Positions 34,834 to 43,636 of a stretch of DNA of 64,000 nucleotides are shown piece after piece. Within the stretch, counting starts at the first letter, position 1. The number at the start of each line of letters is the position of its first letter. Both the position numbers and the translations under genes were made by a program. The DNA comes from Gracilimonas sediminicola (GTDB taxonomy: Bacteria > Bacteroidota > Rhodothermia > Balneolales > Balneolaceae), in the NCBI RefSeq assembly GCF_024320785.1, contig NZ_JANDBC010000002.1, positions 310,001 to 374,000 of the forward strand, given 5' to 3'. The notes under the pieces are model-generated. The model was given only the letters and a program-made list of their open reading frames with translations, was not told where the DNA came from and did no database searches.

Positions 34834-35220
34834 TTAATCGTCGTCTTCTTCCGATTCGTCTTCATCTTCAATCGCGAAGATATCCGGCACTTCATTTTTC
34901 TTTTGAAGTTCACGGTGACGTAGCATTTTGGCGTCATATTTCAGCGTCAGGTATCGAAGAATGTCATCATCGATTCTTAATTGACGTTCAACGCTGGCAA
35001 TAGCTTCAGCGGGTGCTGTGAAATACATATTCACATAATAACCACTGCCTTTTTTATCGATGTTGTATGCGAACTGACGTAAGCCCCACTCATCTACTTC
35101 ATCAATTTCTCCGCCGTTCTTTTCGATCAGATTGGTAACTTTATCGACGGTTTCTTTGAACTTATCCTCTTCGAGAACAGGATTTATGATATAGGTAAAC
35201 TCGTAATAGTTTTTGCTCAT
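34834..35220 (-). CDS. rpsF: 30S ribosomal protein S6
   Basis: 128 residues. S6 hallmarks: YEFTYIINPVLEE at the start, WGLRQFAYNIDKKGSGYYVNMYF in the middle and an RIDDDILRYLTLK strand. The tail is acidic (EDEDESEEDDD), as in several S6 proteins. First gene of the operon; ssb, which often sits between rpsF and rpsR, is missing. Confidence 0.98.
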   Translation of the reverse strand: MSKNYYEFTYIINPVLEEDKFKETVDKVTNLIEKNGGEIDEVDEWGLRQFAYNIDKKGSGYYVNMYFTAPAEAIASVERQLRIDDDILRYLTLKYDAKMLRHRELQKKNEVPDIFAIEDEDESEEDDD

Positions 35221-35347
35221 TTTGATATGTTTTTCTTTGGTTGCTTCCTAAGGTGAAAGCAGTCGCTCTGGCACTTTGCCGAGCAACAGAAGACTCTTAA
35301 GATACGCTTTTTTTGTTGTCTATTCCAACCTCTCAAAAAGGTTTATT

Positions 35348-35761
35348 TTACTGATCCAATAGGTTTGACAGGTATTGGCCGTTACTCAATTTATATACTT
35401 CAAAATCACTGTCCAGTGTAATAATTGATTCAAGGTCGCGAGCCTCAGCTGTAACAATCAGGGATGCATCCGCGAAATCTGCTTGTAAATCAGCATACCT
35501 CTCCATCACTTCTCTTACTTTTATGAGCTGCCACTGTTCAAGGTTTACAACTTCGATACCTCCTTCCGCTACCCAATCCAAAAAGTTCAACTGTGTTTCT
35601 TTGTTAAAATCGAGCATGTAGGATACTTCCGTTAAAACCGGCCACGTAGAAATCAGCCTCCCCCTGAAATCTCTCATAAATTCCAATACTCTGGAATGAT
35701 GCTGATCATCGCGATCAAACAGAGCAATTACAGGACCCGCATCAATCATTGTGCTTATCAC
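35348..35761 (-). CDS. PIN-domain toxin (VapC-like)
   Basis: 137 residues. PIN acidic residues are visible: Asp7 of IDAGPVIALFD, the Glu of LTEVSYML near 45, and Asp in the ADFADASLIVTAE helix near 95. These bind Mg for RNA cleavage. It overlaps the end of the antitoxin gene by 20 bp, the normal toxin-antitoxin order. An inner ATG (residue 5) is an alternative start. Confidence 0.85.
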   Translation of the reverse strand: MISTMIDAGPVIALFDRDDQHHSRVLEFMRDFRGRLISTWPVLTEVSYMLDFNKETQLNFLDWVAEGGIEVVNLEQWQLIKVREVMERYADLQADFADASLIVTAEARDLESIITLDSDFEVYKLSNGQYLSNLLDQ

Positions 35762-35990
35762 GGATCTTATCTTTTATGCGGGATTTATAGGTTACGGATC
35801 GGTTTGCTTCACCGCTCCCATGCTTTCCAAAGTAGGCTGCGCCCGCTTCATAGGGTTTGTTATATTTCTTCTCTTTTGCCATATACTCCACCAAGGCTTC
35901 TTTTATAATATTGGAGCGGGATACATTTTTTTGATCGGCCAACATCTCCAGCTCTTTCTCTAAATCTTCCGGCAAACGAACTGATCTCAT
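35742..35990 (-). CDS. Ribbon-helix-helix antitoxin (VapB-like)
   Basis: 82 residues. The N-terminus MRSVRLPEDLEKELEMLADQ and KNVSRSNIIKEALVEYM fit an RHH fold (beta-strand, two helices), which binds the operon promoter. The C-terminal basic part (YKSRIKDKIRDKH) would wrap the toxin. It is translated ahead of and overlapping the PIN toxin. The 160 bp upstream hold a REP-like palindrome but no clear operator. Confidence 0.82.
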   Translation of the reverse strand: MRSVRLPEDLEKELEMLADQKNVSRSNIIKEALVEYMAKEKKYNKPYEAGAAYFGKHGSGEANRSVTYKSRIKDKIRDKHND

Positions 35991-36079
35991 GACATTATAT
36001 TAATTGTTTTACAAAATGTATTACAATTTTCGATTATGCACAAATCTCTCGCAGATAAATTAACACAGTTCGATTAGCT

Positions 36080-36119
36080 CCACCGGCCCGATGTGTCAGT
36101 ACATCAGCTTGGCGGGTGG
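36080..36119. repeat. Intergenic palindrome between the VapBC pair and nuoN
   Basis: Outer arms CCACC and GGGTGG flank an inner perfect stem GATGT/ACATC (36090-36105 region). There is no T-run on either strand, so it does not look like a terminator; it resembles a REP-type hairpin. Confidence 0.5.
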
Positions 36120-36150
36120 GGTTAGTTACTGAATGAAAAGCGACTGATTA

Positions 36151-37617
36151 TCAGGGAGCGACTGAAATGGCAGGTGTCGAATAGCCACCGAAAGTGTTCA
36201 GCAGATCCATTAACCCGCCGGTAGGCAGCAGCGGCTCCACTCCATAATAAAGTGTCAAAATAGCGAGAATAGCGATGGTTCCCTTATAAAGCAGTGTGGG
36301 CTTGAATAGCTCAACTGGCTGATGTTCTTCACGGAAGTACAAGTAAACCATAACGCGAAGATAATAATACACACTGGCTGCACTGGCCAACACACCTACA
36401 ATTGCTAACCCAACCATCTCGGCATTAATAGCTGCAGCAAATACATAATACTTTCCTACAAAACCCACCAGTGGTGGAATACCGGCCAGAGAGAATAGGA
36501 ATACGGAAAGAGAAATTCCCATCATTGGTTCTTTGTAGCCCAATCCGGCAAGGTTTTGAACCTGGTTGAAATCAAGGCCTTTGTTGCGCTCGTAATAAGC
36601 AATCACTCCAAAAGCTCCCACATTCATCAGGGTATAGGCGAACAGGTAAAAGAGCACGGCGCTGTACCCCTCAAATGTGCCGGCAGCTAAGCCAACCAGT
36701 GCATAACCGGCATGTGCCACACTTGAATAGGCAAGCATGCGTTTTACATTATCCTGCACAAGGGCAATGATGTTACCAAATATCATAGTTACAATTGCGA
36801 TAAGGCTGAGCACCGATTGCCAGTCCAATCCTTCCATAATCGGAAGTGCTCTTGCAAGCACCAAAATAAAAGCTACAAACGTACCCGCTTTAGAGGCCGT
36901 AGCCATGTAAGCTGTTAAAGTAGTTGGCGTTCCCTGATAAACATCGGGAGTCCACATATGGAATGGCACCGCTGACACTTTGAATAAAAATCCTACTAAA
37001 AGAAGTCCGGTTCCGGCAAGGAATAATAAATCGGTACTTGCAGCTGCGCCTATTTCAGGAATGTTTGTTGTACCGGTAGCTCCATAGAGTAGAGCCATTC
37101 CATATAAAAGGAACCCTGTTGAGAAGGCACCGAGTAAGAAATACTTCAGAGCTGATTCGGCTCCGGCTTTTTCGTCTTTAATCAAACCGGCCATCACATA
37201 TAAACAAATAGACATGGTTTCCAGGCCTACAAATAGCGTAATCAGGTCGTTGGAACCGGCAAGGGCAAGCATACCGGATGTAGCAAATAACATCAGTGCA
37301 TAAATTTCACCGTAGTAATGTCCGATGCCTCTCAGGTAGTCTTCACTAATGAAAACACAAAACACAGCACCGGTGAGAATAACCATATTCCCGAATGCTA
37401 CCGGTCCACCGTAAACCAACATCCCGGAAAAAGCCGTATCCAGGTTGGTGCCTAATGATTGCACACTTACAATGAGTGCAGCAATCAGGGAAAGTGAGGT
37501 AATCCAGAAATTTAACGGGCTGTCTTTTTTGAGTGATTCAACCACGATTACTACTAAACCGGCTACAGCAGTAATTACACCGGGTAGAAAAGCTTGTATG
37601 TCGCCTAAATAATCCAT
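36151..37617 (-). CDS. nuoN: NADH-quinone oxidoreductase subunit N
   Basis: 488 residues, fourteen membrane helices. The antiporter-like core shows the NuoN pattern with the broken-helix lysine in FLFKVSAVPFHMWTPDVYQGTPT and the later conserved stretch NVKRMLAYSSVAHAGYAL. It forms one of three proton channels of complex I. It is the last gene of nuoL-nuoM-PCD-nuoN, separated from the pterin dehydratase by 9 bp. Confidence 0.95.
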   Translation of the reverse strand: MDYLGDIQAFLPGVITAVAGLVVIVVESLKKDSPLNFWITSLSLIAALIVSVQSLGTNLDTAFSGMLVYGGPVAFGNMVILTGAVFCVFISEDYLRGIGHYYGEIYALMLFATSGMLALAGSNDLITLFVGLETMSICLYVMAGLIKDEKAGAESALKYFLLGAFSTGFLLYGMALLYGATGTTNIPEIGAAASTDLLFLAGTGLLLVGFLFKVSAVPFHMWTPDVYQGTPTTLTAYMATASKAGTFVAFILVLARALPIMEGLDWQSVLSLIAIVTMIFGNIIALVQDNVKRMLAYSSVAHAGYALVGLAAGTFEGYSAVLFYLFAYTLMNVGAFGVIAYYERNKGLDFNQVQNLAGLGYKEPMMGISLSVFLFSLAGIPPLVGFVGKYYVFAAAINAEMVGLAIVGVLASAASVYYYLRVMVYLYFREEHQPVELFKPTLLYKGTIAILAILTLYYGVEPLLPTGGLMDLLNTFGGYSTPAISVAP

Positions 37618-37626
37618 TCGCTAATT

Positions 37627-37911
37627 TTATAAAACGCTTTCAATTGCTTTGGCAAGATCCACATCTTTCTGTGTGACCTTATCACCCGCATCATGTGTAT
37701 TCAAACTGATATTTACTGTGTTATACACATTAAATAGTTGCGGATGATGTACCTGTTTTTCAGCTTCTACTCCAACACGGACAATAAATCCGAGTGCTTC
37801 GCTGAAGTCTTTAAATGAAAATTCTTTTTTTATAACGTCATCGCCAAACTCCCACCCTTCTAAGGAATTCAGAGCTTCGCGAATGTCCTGTTCTGAAAGT
37901 GGTTGTGCCAT
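37627..37911 (-). CDS. 4a-hydroxytetrahydrobiopterin dehydratase
   Basis: 94 residues from ATG 37911, the family's usual size. It has the pterin-binding signature VEAEKQVHHPQLFNVYNTVNI with the paired histidines that dehydrate 4a-carbinolamine, and TWEF-like LEGWEF near residue 20. The enzyme regenerates the cofactor of aromatic amino-acid hydroxylases, or works as a transcription co-factor in animals (DCoH). Its place between nuoM and nuoN, 1 nt after the nuoM stop, is unexpected and may be only operon packing. The frame reaches 37938, but that would run back into nuoM. Confidence 0.92.
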   Translation of the reverse strand: MAQPLSEQDIREALNSLEGWEFGDDVIKKEFSFKDFSEALGFIVRVGVEAEKQVHHPQLFNVYNTVNISLNTHDAGDKVTQKDVDLAKAIESVL

Positions 37912-37912
37912 T

Positions 37913-39523
37913 TTACTTGGATGCCATTTGTGATTCAACTTGATCTACGTCATAGAATCTTGCAGTCCAGTCAGGAAGGTCTTCATCAAGTTTGGACTGC
38001 TCTATTACAGCCATACTTTTTTCCTGAGATGCTTCAATTAATTCCTCAACCTGAGCTTCTGAATATTTTGTGAAATCAACAGGGTGGATTCCAATCCAAA
38101 ACATGAAAATAACTAAAGGAACCAAAAGCCCGATTTCACGACCATTCAGATCTACTAATTTCTCATTTTCTTCATTGGTGATTGGGCCAAACATCACGCG
38201 CTGGAACATCCATAACATGTAAACGGCCGCTAAAATCACACCGGTTGCAGCCAGTATTGCAAATACTTTATTGTTATAGAGCTCAGAGAAAAACGAGCCG
38301 TTCAGTATCAAAAATTCACCTACAAATCCATTCAGTCCCGGAAGCCCGATGGATGCCAGCGTTGCAATCATAAACATTACGGTAAATACCGGAACCTTCT
38401 TCGCGATGCCTCCGAAATCTTTAATCATTCGGGTGTGTCGGCGATCATATATCATCCCAACAATAAGGAAGAGCGCGCCGGTTGAAAGTCCGTGATTAAT
38501 CATCTGAATGATGGCTCCCTGAACAGCAACAGTGTTCAGAGCAAAAATTCCCAATACAACAAAACCTAAGTGACTAACCGATGAGTAGGCCACCAATTTC
38601 TTCACATCTTTCTGAACCATGGCCACCAGTGCACCATAAATGATTCCGATCACGGCAAGGGTAGCCATCCATGGGGCAAATTCCATAAAAGCATTCGGGA
38701 AAATCGGCAGACAAACGCGGATCAATCCATAAGTACCCATCTTAAGCATAATGGCAGCAAGCACAACTGATCCTGCTGTTGGTGCCTCGGTGTGTGCATA
38801 TGGTAACCAGGTATGGAAAGGAAACAGCGGTACTTTAATACAAAACGCCAATGCAAAGGCCAGGAATAAATACGTCTGCTCAACCAGACCAATGGTGTAC
38901 ATATCACCGGACAGAAATCTCCAGTCGGTAGTAAAGGTGGTTCCGCCTCCCATTGCAGCACCGGCATCGTAACCCAGGTAAATCAACCCAACCAACATGA
39001 TCAATGAACCAACCAGCGTATAGATAAAAAACTTAACCGTGGCTTGTATTCTTCCGGCTCCACCCCAGATTCCAATCAGAAAGTACATGGGAATGAGTGA
39101 AAGCTCGAAGAAAACGTAGAATACCATCAGGTCGAGAGAAGCAAAAACACCGAGTGAAGCCGTTTGAAGCAATAATAACATGCTCAGGTACCCGGCCAGG
39201 TGCTTTTTAACTGAATTCCATGAAGAAAGAATTACGATTGGCCCCATGAAAGTAGTCAGCATAAATAAGAGCAGACTCAATCCATCTAATCCTACCAGGT
39301 ATTTAATATCCAGAGTTTCCATCAGTCGCCCGCCCTCAGTCAAGAACTGAGGAGTTCCCGAAGCAGCCACGTCAAAACTTAACATTAATGGCAATGAAGC
39401 CACAAAAGTAAGGACTGTCACTAACAGGGCAATCCACTTACGGGAGGTTTCATTCCTGATCAGTAAAATCAGCGGAATGCCTAACAGCGGTAAATAAATA
39501 ACGATATTTAAAAGAGTTTCCAT
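37913..39523 (-). CDS. nuoM: NADH-quinone oxidoreductase subunit M
   Basis: 536 residues, fourteen membrane helices. NuoM signatures: FYVFFELSLIPMYFLIGIWGG with the channel Glu, FCIKVPLFPFHTWLPYAHTEAPTAGSV with the broken-helix Lys, and MVQKDVKKLVAYSSVSHLGFV. One of the three proton-pumping antiporter-like subunits of complex I. It follows nuoL by 17 bp on the same strand. Confidence 0.96.
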   Translation of the reverse strand: METLLNIVIYLPLLGIPLILLIRNETSRKWIALLVTVLTFVASLPLMLSFDVAASGTPQFLTEGGRLMETLDIKYLVGLDGLSLLLFMLTTFMGPIVILSSWNSVKKHLAGYLSMLLLLQTASLGVFASLDLMVFYVFFELSLIPMYFLIGIWGGAGRIQATVKFFIYTLVGSLIMLVGLIYLGYDAGAAMGGGTTFTTDWRFLSGDMYTIGLVEQTYLFLAFALAFCIKVPLFPFHTWLPYAHTEAPTAGSVVLAAIMLKMGTYGLIRVCLPIFPNAFMEFAPWMATLAVIGIIYGALVAMVQKDVKKLVAYSSVSHLGFVVLGIFALNTVAVQGAIIQMINHGLSTGALFLIVGMIYDRRHTRMIKDFGGIAKKVPVFTVMFMIATLASIGLPGLNGFVGEFLILNGSFFSELYNNKVFAILAATGVILAAVYMLWMFQRVMFGPITNEENEKLVDLNGREIGLLVPLVIFMFWIGIHPVDFTKYSEAQVEELIEASQEKSMAVIEQSKLDEDLPDWTARFYDVDQVESQMASK

Positions 39524-39540
39524 CTACTAATCAGTGACAA

Positions 39541-41562
39541 TTACATTATCATTAAATAAAGGATCACAATTACGCCAATCACAAATGCCAGCGCATAACT
39601 TGAAACCACCCCGGTTTGAACGTATCGGAATAAGCTACCAAACAGACGAACCGTTCCGGCTGTGGCGTTTACAATTCCGTCCACTACTTTCATGTCGAAC
39701 ACGGCTAATACTTTATCCGAAAATTTCACAATAGGATCTGAAATTAATCCTTCATACACCTCATCGAGGTTGTACTTGTCTTTCCAGGTTTGGTAAAGCC
39801 CGCCAAATCGATCGGCGAGTTTTGCGTCCGATTCAAGCTGCTGATTGTTGTTGTACATTCTGAAGGCTGTCCAGGTACCGGCAATGGCAATCACGATAGA
39901 AAACGCCATGATACCCCATTTGATCGGCTTGCCAAGAATCAGTTCATAATCAGCATTAATATTGTACAGCCAGTTATGCAGTAAATTTATATGTGCAGTT
40001 TCTCCGGTGAAAGTTTCTACAACAAAATTAGGTACACCTAAGAATCCACCTACAGCTGCCAGGCCTGCCAAAGTCCAAAGAGGAATGGTCATGGTTGCAG
40101 GACTTTCGTGCAGATATTTTTCAGCTCCGATAGCTTCTTTAAAACGCTGCCCCAGTTTGAACTCCCCATGGAAGGTTGTAAGTGTAAGTCGGAACATATA
40201 AAAAGCGGTAAGGAACGCGGTAATCATTCCAACACCCCACAGTGCCATGTACATATAGCTTCCAAATTCACCGGCTCCGGCGTTGGCGGTCATCGCTAAA
40301 ATTTCATCTTTCGAAAAGAACCCGGCCAATGGGGGAATACCGGCAATAGCAATAGTTGAAATCAGAAAAGTCTTGTAGGTAGATGGCATGTATTTTCGAA
40401 GGCCACCCATATTTCTCATATCCTGCGGGTCGAAATGCACATCTTTGCCTTCGTGCTCAAGTTCATGCTCTACATGGTGCATGGCATGGATAACAGATCC
40501 TGAACCGAGGAACAGGCAAGCTTTAAAGAAAGCGTGGGTTACTACATGGAACATTGCAGCAGTAAAAGCTCCGGAACCTAACGCCAGGAACATATACCCC
40601 AACTGTGAAACCGTAGAGTAAGCAAGCACACTTTTAATATCGTTTTGAGTAATGGCAATGGTTGCAGCAACAATAGCTGTTAATGCACCAATAACGGCAA
40701 CAATCAGCATTACTTCCGGTGACATCACAAACATAGGCGACATACGGGAAATCAGGTAAATCCCTGAAGTTACCATGGTAGCCGCATGGATTAATGCAGA
40801 AACCGGAGTCGGACCAGCCATCGCATCGGGCAGCCAAACAAACAATGGAATCTGAGCAGATTTACCGGTTGCACCGATAAACATCAACAGACCAATGGTG
40901 AATACATATTCACCGGAAAAAGCATCAAGGTTACCCAGTATCACATCAAAATTCAGGCTTCCCACTGTTTGGAAAACCATAAACATGGCAATCAAAAAGG
41001 CAAAATCACCGATACGATTGTATATAAAAGCTTTTTTGGCAGCATCGGATTTAGCCATATCGGTGTACCAGAAGCCAATCAAAAGGTAAGAACAAACACC
41101 TACACCCTCCCATCCAAGAAACAGCAACAATAAGTTATTACCCAGAACCAGGTTCAACATCGCAAAGATGAAGAGGTTCAGGTAAGCAAAAAACTTCCAG
41201 TAACCTTCATCATCCGCCATATACCCCATTGAGTACAGGTGAATAAGAAAGCCGACACCGGTTACCACCAATGTCATAAGTATAGAAAGCTGGTCGAGGC
41301 GATAAGCAATATCAACGCTGAAGCTACCCACTTCCATCCAGGTAAACAGCTTATACACTACTGCTTCGGAGTCAGCATTAATATTAAGGAAGAAATAAAC
41401 CGCAATAGCAAAAGGTACAAATACGGCCAGATTAGCAATCAATCCAATGAGTTGCTTCTTATTTCTATAGTTCTCTGCGAACAGGCCGATAATTCCGTTG
41501 ATCAGAAAACCAGCTAATGGAAGAGCAATTATGAGTGAAAACAGCGCCGTAGCGGATTCCAT
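39541..41562 (-). CDS. nuoL: NADH-quinone oxidoreductase subunit L
   Basis: 673 residues. The core has LFLGWEGVGVCSYLLIGFWY, GKSAQIPLFVWLPDAMAGPTPVSALIHAATMVT (with the helix-7 Lys) and VLAYSTVSQLGYM, all typical of NuoL. The long C-terminal part contains the lateral helix that ties NuoL to M and N. The gene opens the nuoLMN block and has a TAnnTTTG promoter of its own at 41629. Upstream, where nuoK would be expected, lies the oppositely oriented mrp operon. Confidence 0.97.
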   Translation of the reverse strand: MESATALFSLIIALPLAGFLINGIIGLFAENYRNKKQLIGLIANLAVFVPFAIAVYFFLNINADSEAVVYKLFTWMEVGSFSVDIAYRLDQLSILMTLVVTGVGFLIHLYSMGYMADDEGYWKFFAYLNLFIFAMLNLVLGNNLLLLFLGWEGVGVCSYLLIGFWYTDMAKSDAAKKAFIYNRIGDFAFLIAMFMVFQTVGSLNFDVILGNLDAFSGEYVFTIGLLMFIGATGKSAQIPLFVWLPDAMAGPTPVSALIHAATMVTSGIYLISRMSPMFVMSPEVMLIVAVIGALTAIVAATIAITQNDIKSVLAYSTVSQLGYMFLALGSGAFTAAMFHVVTHAFFKACLFLGSGSVIHAMHHVEHELEHEGKDVHFDPQDMRNMGGLRKYMPSTYKTFLISTIAIAGIPPLAGFFSKDEILAMTANAGAGEFGSYMYMALWGVGMITAFLTAFYMFRLTLTTFHGEFKLGQRFKEAIGAEKYLHESPATMTIPLWTLAGLAAVGGFLGVPNFVVETFTGETAHINLLHNWLYNINADYELILGKPIKWGIMAFSIVIAIAGTWTAFRMYNNNQQLESDAKLADRFGGLYQTWKDKYNLDEVYEGLISDPIVKFSDKVLAVFDMKVVDGIVNATAGTVRLFGSLFRYVQTGVVSSYALAFVIGVIVILYLMIM

Positions 41563-41628
41563 TTATTAAACTTTGTTTTGATTTCAGTAAAAACAAAGCC
41601 GCGACAGGCACGGCTCCGAAATGGATGG

Positions 41629-41636
41629 CAAAGATA
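41629..41636 (-). promoter_or_regulatory. Probable -7 box of the nuoL promoter
   Basis: TATCTTTG on the complement fits TAnnTTTG, about 67 bp before the nuoL ATG. The -33 box is weak. Confidence 0.4.
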
Positions 41637-41862
41637 CAAAAAACTATAGGAAGGTAAAGACAGATTTAGGGGATTTTTCTGAAATTTAAATTAGTTCTGC
41701 CTTTGGCCGATAAACAAAAAATTGAATGAATCGCGGTGGCTCGAACCAAGCATTAGTTTGCTTATTTGAATTTGTGGATGCCCGACAACCAACTCTTAAT
41801 ATATAACCCAAAACAAACATCAAATTTACCCAATTTAAATTTCAGGTAATTATCAGAATTTG

Positions 41863-41870
41863 TATGTTTG
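41863..41870 (+). promoter_or_regulatory. Possible -7 box of the mrp operon promoter
   Basis: TATGTTTG fits TAnnTTTG, 40 bp before the TTG start of mrpE. No good -33 box was found. Confidence 0.35.
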
Positions 41871-41910
41871 GAGCCATTAAAAATTCCCAAAATCCTAATT
41901 CATCAGAATC

Positions 41911-42468
41911 TTGAAGTCTTTTTCAATTCAAAGCCCGATTGTATCTTTTCTGACCCTGATGGGGTTTTGGTATGTCATGAGCGGTTTTTTTGATATCACG
42001 CACACCATTATGGGTGTTATCAGCGTGACTATTGTAATGGCATTCAACTATAAGTTAAAAGCACATTCTTTTTACGATAACGAGAGTGATGTAATTAAAG
42101 ATCTTCGGTTTTTATATCTGCCCTGGTATTTTATTTGGTTATTCTGGCAGATCATCGTTTCCGGAATTCATGTTGCAAAAATTTTACTGAGCCCTTCGCT
42201 GCCTATTAAATCATCCGTGGTTCGTTTTAAGGTGAATTATCCCAACCCTCATGCTAAAATGATTTTGGGTAATTCTATTACACTCACCCCGGGAACGCTA
42301 ACGGTAGACATTAACGACGACGAATTTATAGTACACGCAATTTCCCCGGTTTCCTTTGAGGGAATTGCCAACGATAAAATGCCCCAACAGGTACTCAAAT
42401 TATTTACTACAGAAATGCACGATGTGGTGTCAGACTTTGAAGTGATTCACAGCAAGGAGGACTTATAA
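41911..42468 (+). CDS. mrpE: Mrp antiporter subunit E
   Basis: 185 residues from a TTG at 41911. Two or three N-terminal membrane helices are followed by a soluble domain with the MrpE signature (PNPHAKMILGNSITLTPGTLTVDI), matching the NSITLTPGT motif of this family. Usual MrpE is about 160 residues, so the start could be an internal Met at residue 17. The TAA stop overlaps the ATG of mrpF by one base. First gene of an 11-gene, tightly packed operon. Confidence 0.9.
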   Translation: MKSFSIQSPIVSFLTLMGFWYVMSGFFDITHTIMGVISVTIVMAFNYKLKAHSFYDNESDVIKDLRFLYLPWYFIWLFWQIIVSGIHVAKILLSPSLPIKSSVVRFKVNYPNPHAKMILGNSITLTPGTLTVDINDDEFIVHAISPVSFEGIANDKMPQQVLKLFTTEMHDVVSDFEVIHSKEDL

Positions 42469-42749
42469 TGGATTCCTTCTTTCTATATAGCGCCGTTATT
42501 TTGACCGCTATTATTGTTGTTCCCGCCTATCGGGTAATGAAAGGCCCAACCGTTTTTGACCGGTTGGTAGGTACCAATGCCATTGCCACAAAAACAATTG
42601 TTCTTATTTGCCTGATTGGATACGTATTCGGCCGCATCGATATGTTTATAGATATAACTCTGGCCTATGCCATTCTTGGATTCATCGGCTCGCTGACGAT
42701 TGCAAAATATTTCTCATCCGAAAAAGTAGATGTCCGATTTGATGATTGA
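42468..42749 (+). CDS. mrpF: Mrp antiporter subunit F
   Basis: 93 residues, three membrane helices. YRVMKGPTVFDRLVGTNAIATKTI is the MrpF signature (RxxxGPTxxDRxxA pattern). Overlaps mrpG by 20 bp. Confidence 0.93.
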   Translation: MDSFFLYSAVILTAIIVVPAYRVMKGPTVFDRLVGTNAIATKTIVLICLIGYVFGRIDMFIDITLAYAILGFIGSLTIAKYFSSEKVDVRFDD

Positions 42750-43071
42750 TTTCACTTCCATATTAACCATTGTATTTGTTGTAGCAGGCATCTTCTTTTT
42801 GTTGGTGGGAAGTATCGGCATCATCCGACTGCCGGATTTTTACTCCCGTACGCACGCCACCAGTAAAAGTGATACCCTTGGAATGATTCTCATTATTATA
42901 GGCCTCATTATTTTTGAAGGACTCACGATCAACAGTGGGAAATTAGTTCTGGTGCTCTTATTTATTTTGCTTGCCAACCCTGTTGGAGCCCATGCACTGG
43001 CCCGGGCAGCTTATAATTCGGGACTCAAACCCCTGTTCCCCGATAACAAAAAAGACAAAACGGAAGGCTAA
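42730..43071 (+). CDS. mrpG: Mrp antiporter subunit G
   Basis: 113 residues, three membrane helices. SIGIIRLPDFYSRTHATSKSDTLGM is the MrpG signature (RLPDxxxRxHAxxKxxTLG). The ATG overlaps mrpF; an inner ATG 4 codons on is possible. The next gene starts in the TAATG overlap. Confidence 0.93.
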   Translation: MSDLMIDFTSILTIVFVVAGIFFLLVGSIGIIRLPDFYSRTHATSKSDTLGMILIIIGLIIFEGLTINSGKLVLVLLFILLANPVGAHALARAAYNSGLKPLFPDNKKDKTEG

Positions 43072-43316
43072 TGTACTGGGAACTTGAACTCATATTATTC
43101 ATCTTTTTGTTAATAACCGGCTATATAGCGCTGGAAGCGAATGATTTACTTATATCCGTAGTCATGCTTACTGCATTCAGCTTTCTAATGGCTCTTTTAT
43201 TCACCACCATGGGAGCTGTAGATGTTGGATTTACCGAAGCAGTGGTCGGCGCCGGGGTTACAGGAATTCTATTAATTGTTGCCATTTATCAAACCACATT
43301 TAAAACAGAAGATTGA
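43071..43316 (+). CDS. MbhD-type membrane subunit (part of a split MrpA C-terminus)
   Basis: 81 residues, three helices. The sequence around GAVDVGFTEAVVGAGVTGILLI is that of the MbhD/DUF4040 domain, which in many bacteria is fused near the C-terminus of MrpA, but here is free. Its stop overlaps the next start (TTGA). In MBH, Mrp and similar complexes this unit lies between the antiporter-like subunits and the MrpB part. Confidence 0.85.
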   Translation: MYWELELILFIFLLITGYIALEANDLLISVVMLTAFSFLMALLFTTMGAVDVGFTEAVVGAGVTGILLIVAIYQTTFKTED

Positions 43317-43636
43317 AGTATCTGAAGCTACTTATAATTATGGCATTTACTACCGTGCTGCTCTTTGCAGCATCGGACTTGCCCTATCGTGGAAACCCTG
43401 ACAACCAGATGAACCAGGAAGTCAGCATGACCGGCACTGAAGTTCCGGGCAACTATTACATTCAGGAAGCTTACAATGATGCCCACACCCCAAACATCGT
43501 AACCGTAATATTGGGCGACTATCGTAGCATTGATACTCTGGGTGAGCAAATTGTAATCTTCACAGCTGGGCTCATTACTTTTTTGCTGCTTAGAAACCGA
43601 AAAGAAGAAGCAGAGGGAGAAAACGATGACGAATAA
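43313..43636 (+). CDS. MbhE-type membrane subunit (second part of the split MrpA C-terminus)
   Basis: 107 residues from TTG 43313 in a 4-bp overlap with the previous stop. An N-terminal helix (LLIIMAFTTVLLFAAS), a loop with NIVTVILGDYRSIDTLGEQIVIFTAG and a second helix match the MbhE domain, whose family motif is NxVTxIIxDxRxxDTxGE. In common Mrp operons this is fused to MrpA. The hydrophilic tail (RKEEAEGENDDE) is acidic. Confidence 0.85.
   Translation: MKYLKLLIIMAFTTVLLFAASDLPYRGNPDNQMNQEVSMTGTEVPGNYYIQEAYNDAHTPNIVTVILGDYRSIDTLGEQIVIFTAGLITFLLLRNRKEEAEGENDDE

Larger units (their letters stand above)
41563..41910. other. Divergent promoter region (348 bp) between nuoL and the mrp operon
   Basis: AT-rich with no gene. 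It holds two -7 box candidates, TATCTTTG on the complement (41629-41636) for nuoL and TATGTTTG (41863-41870) for mrpE, listed separately. No clear inverted repeat or mobile-element end is seen at this border. Confidence 0.6.
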
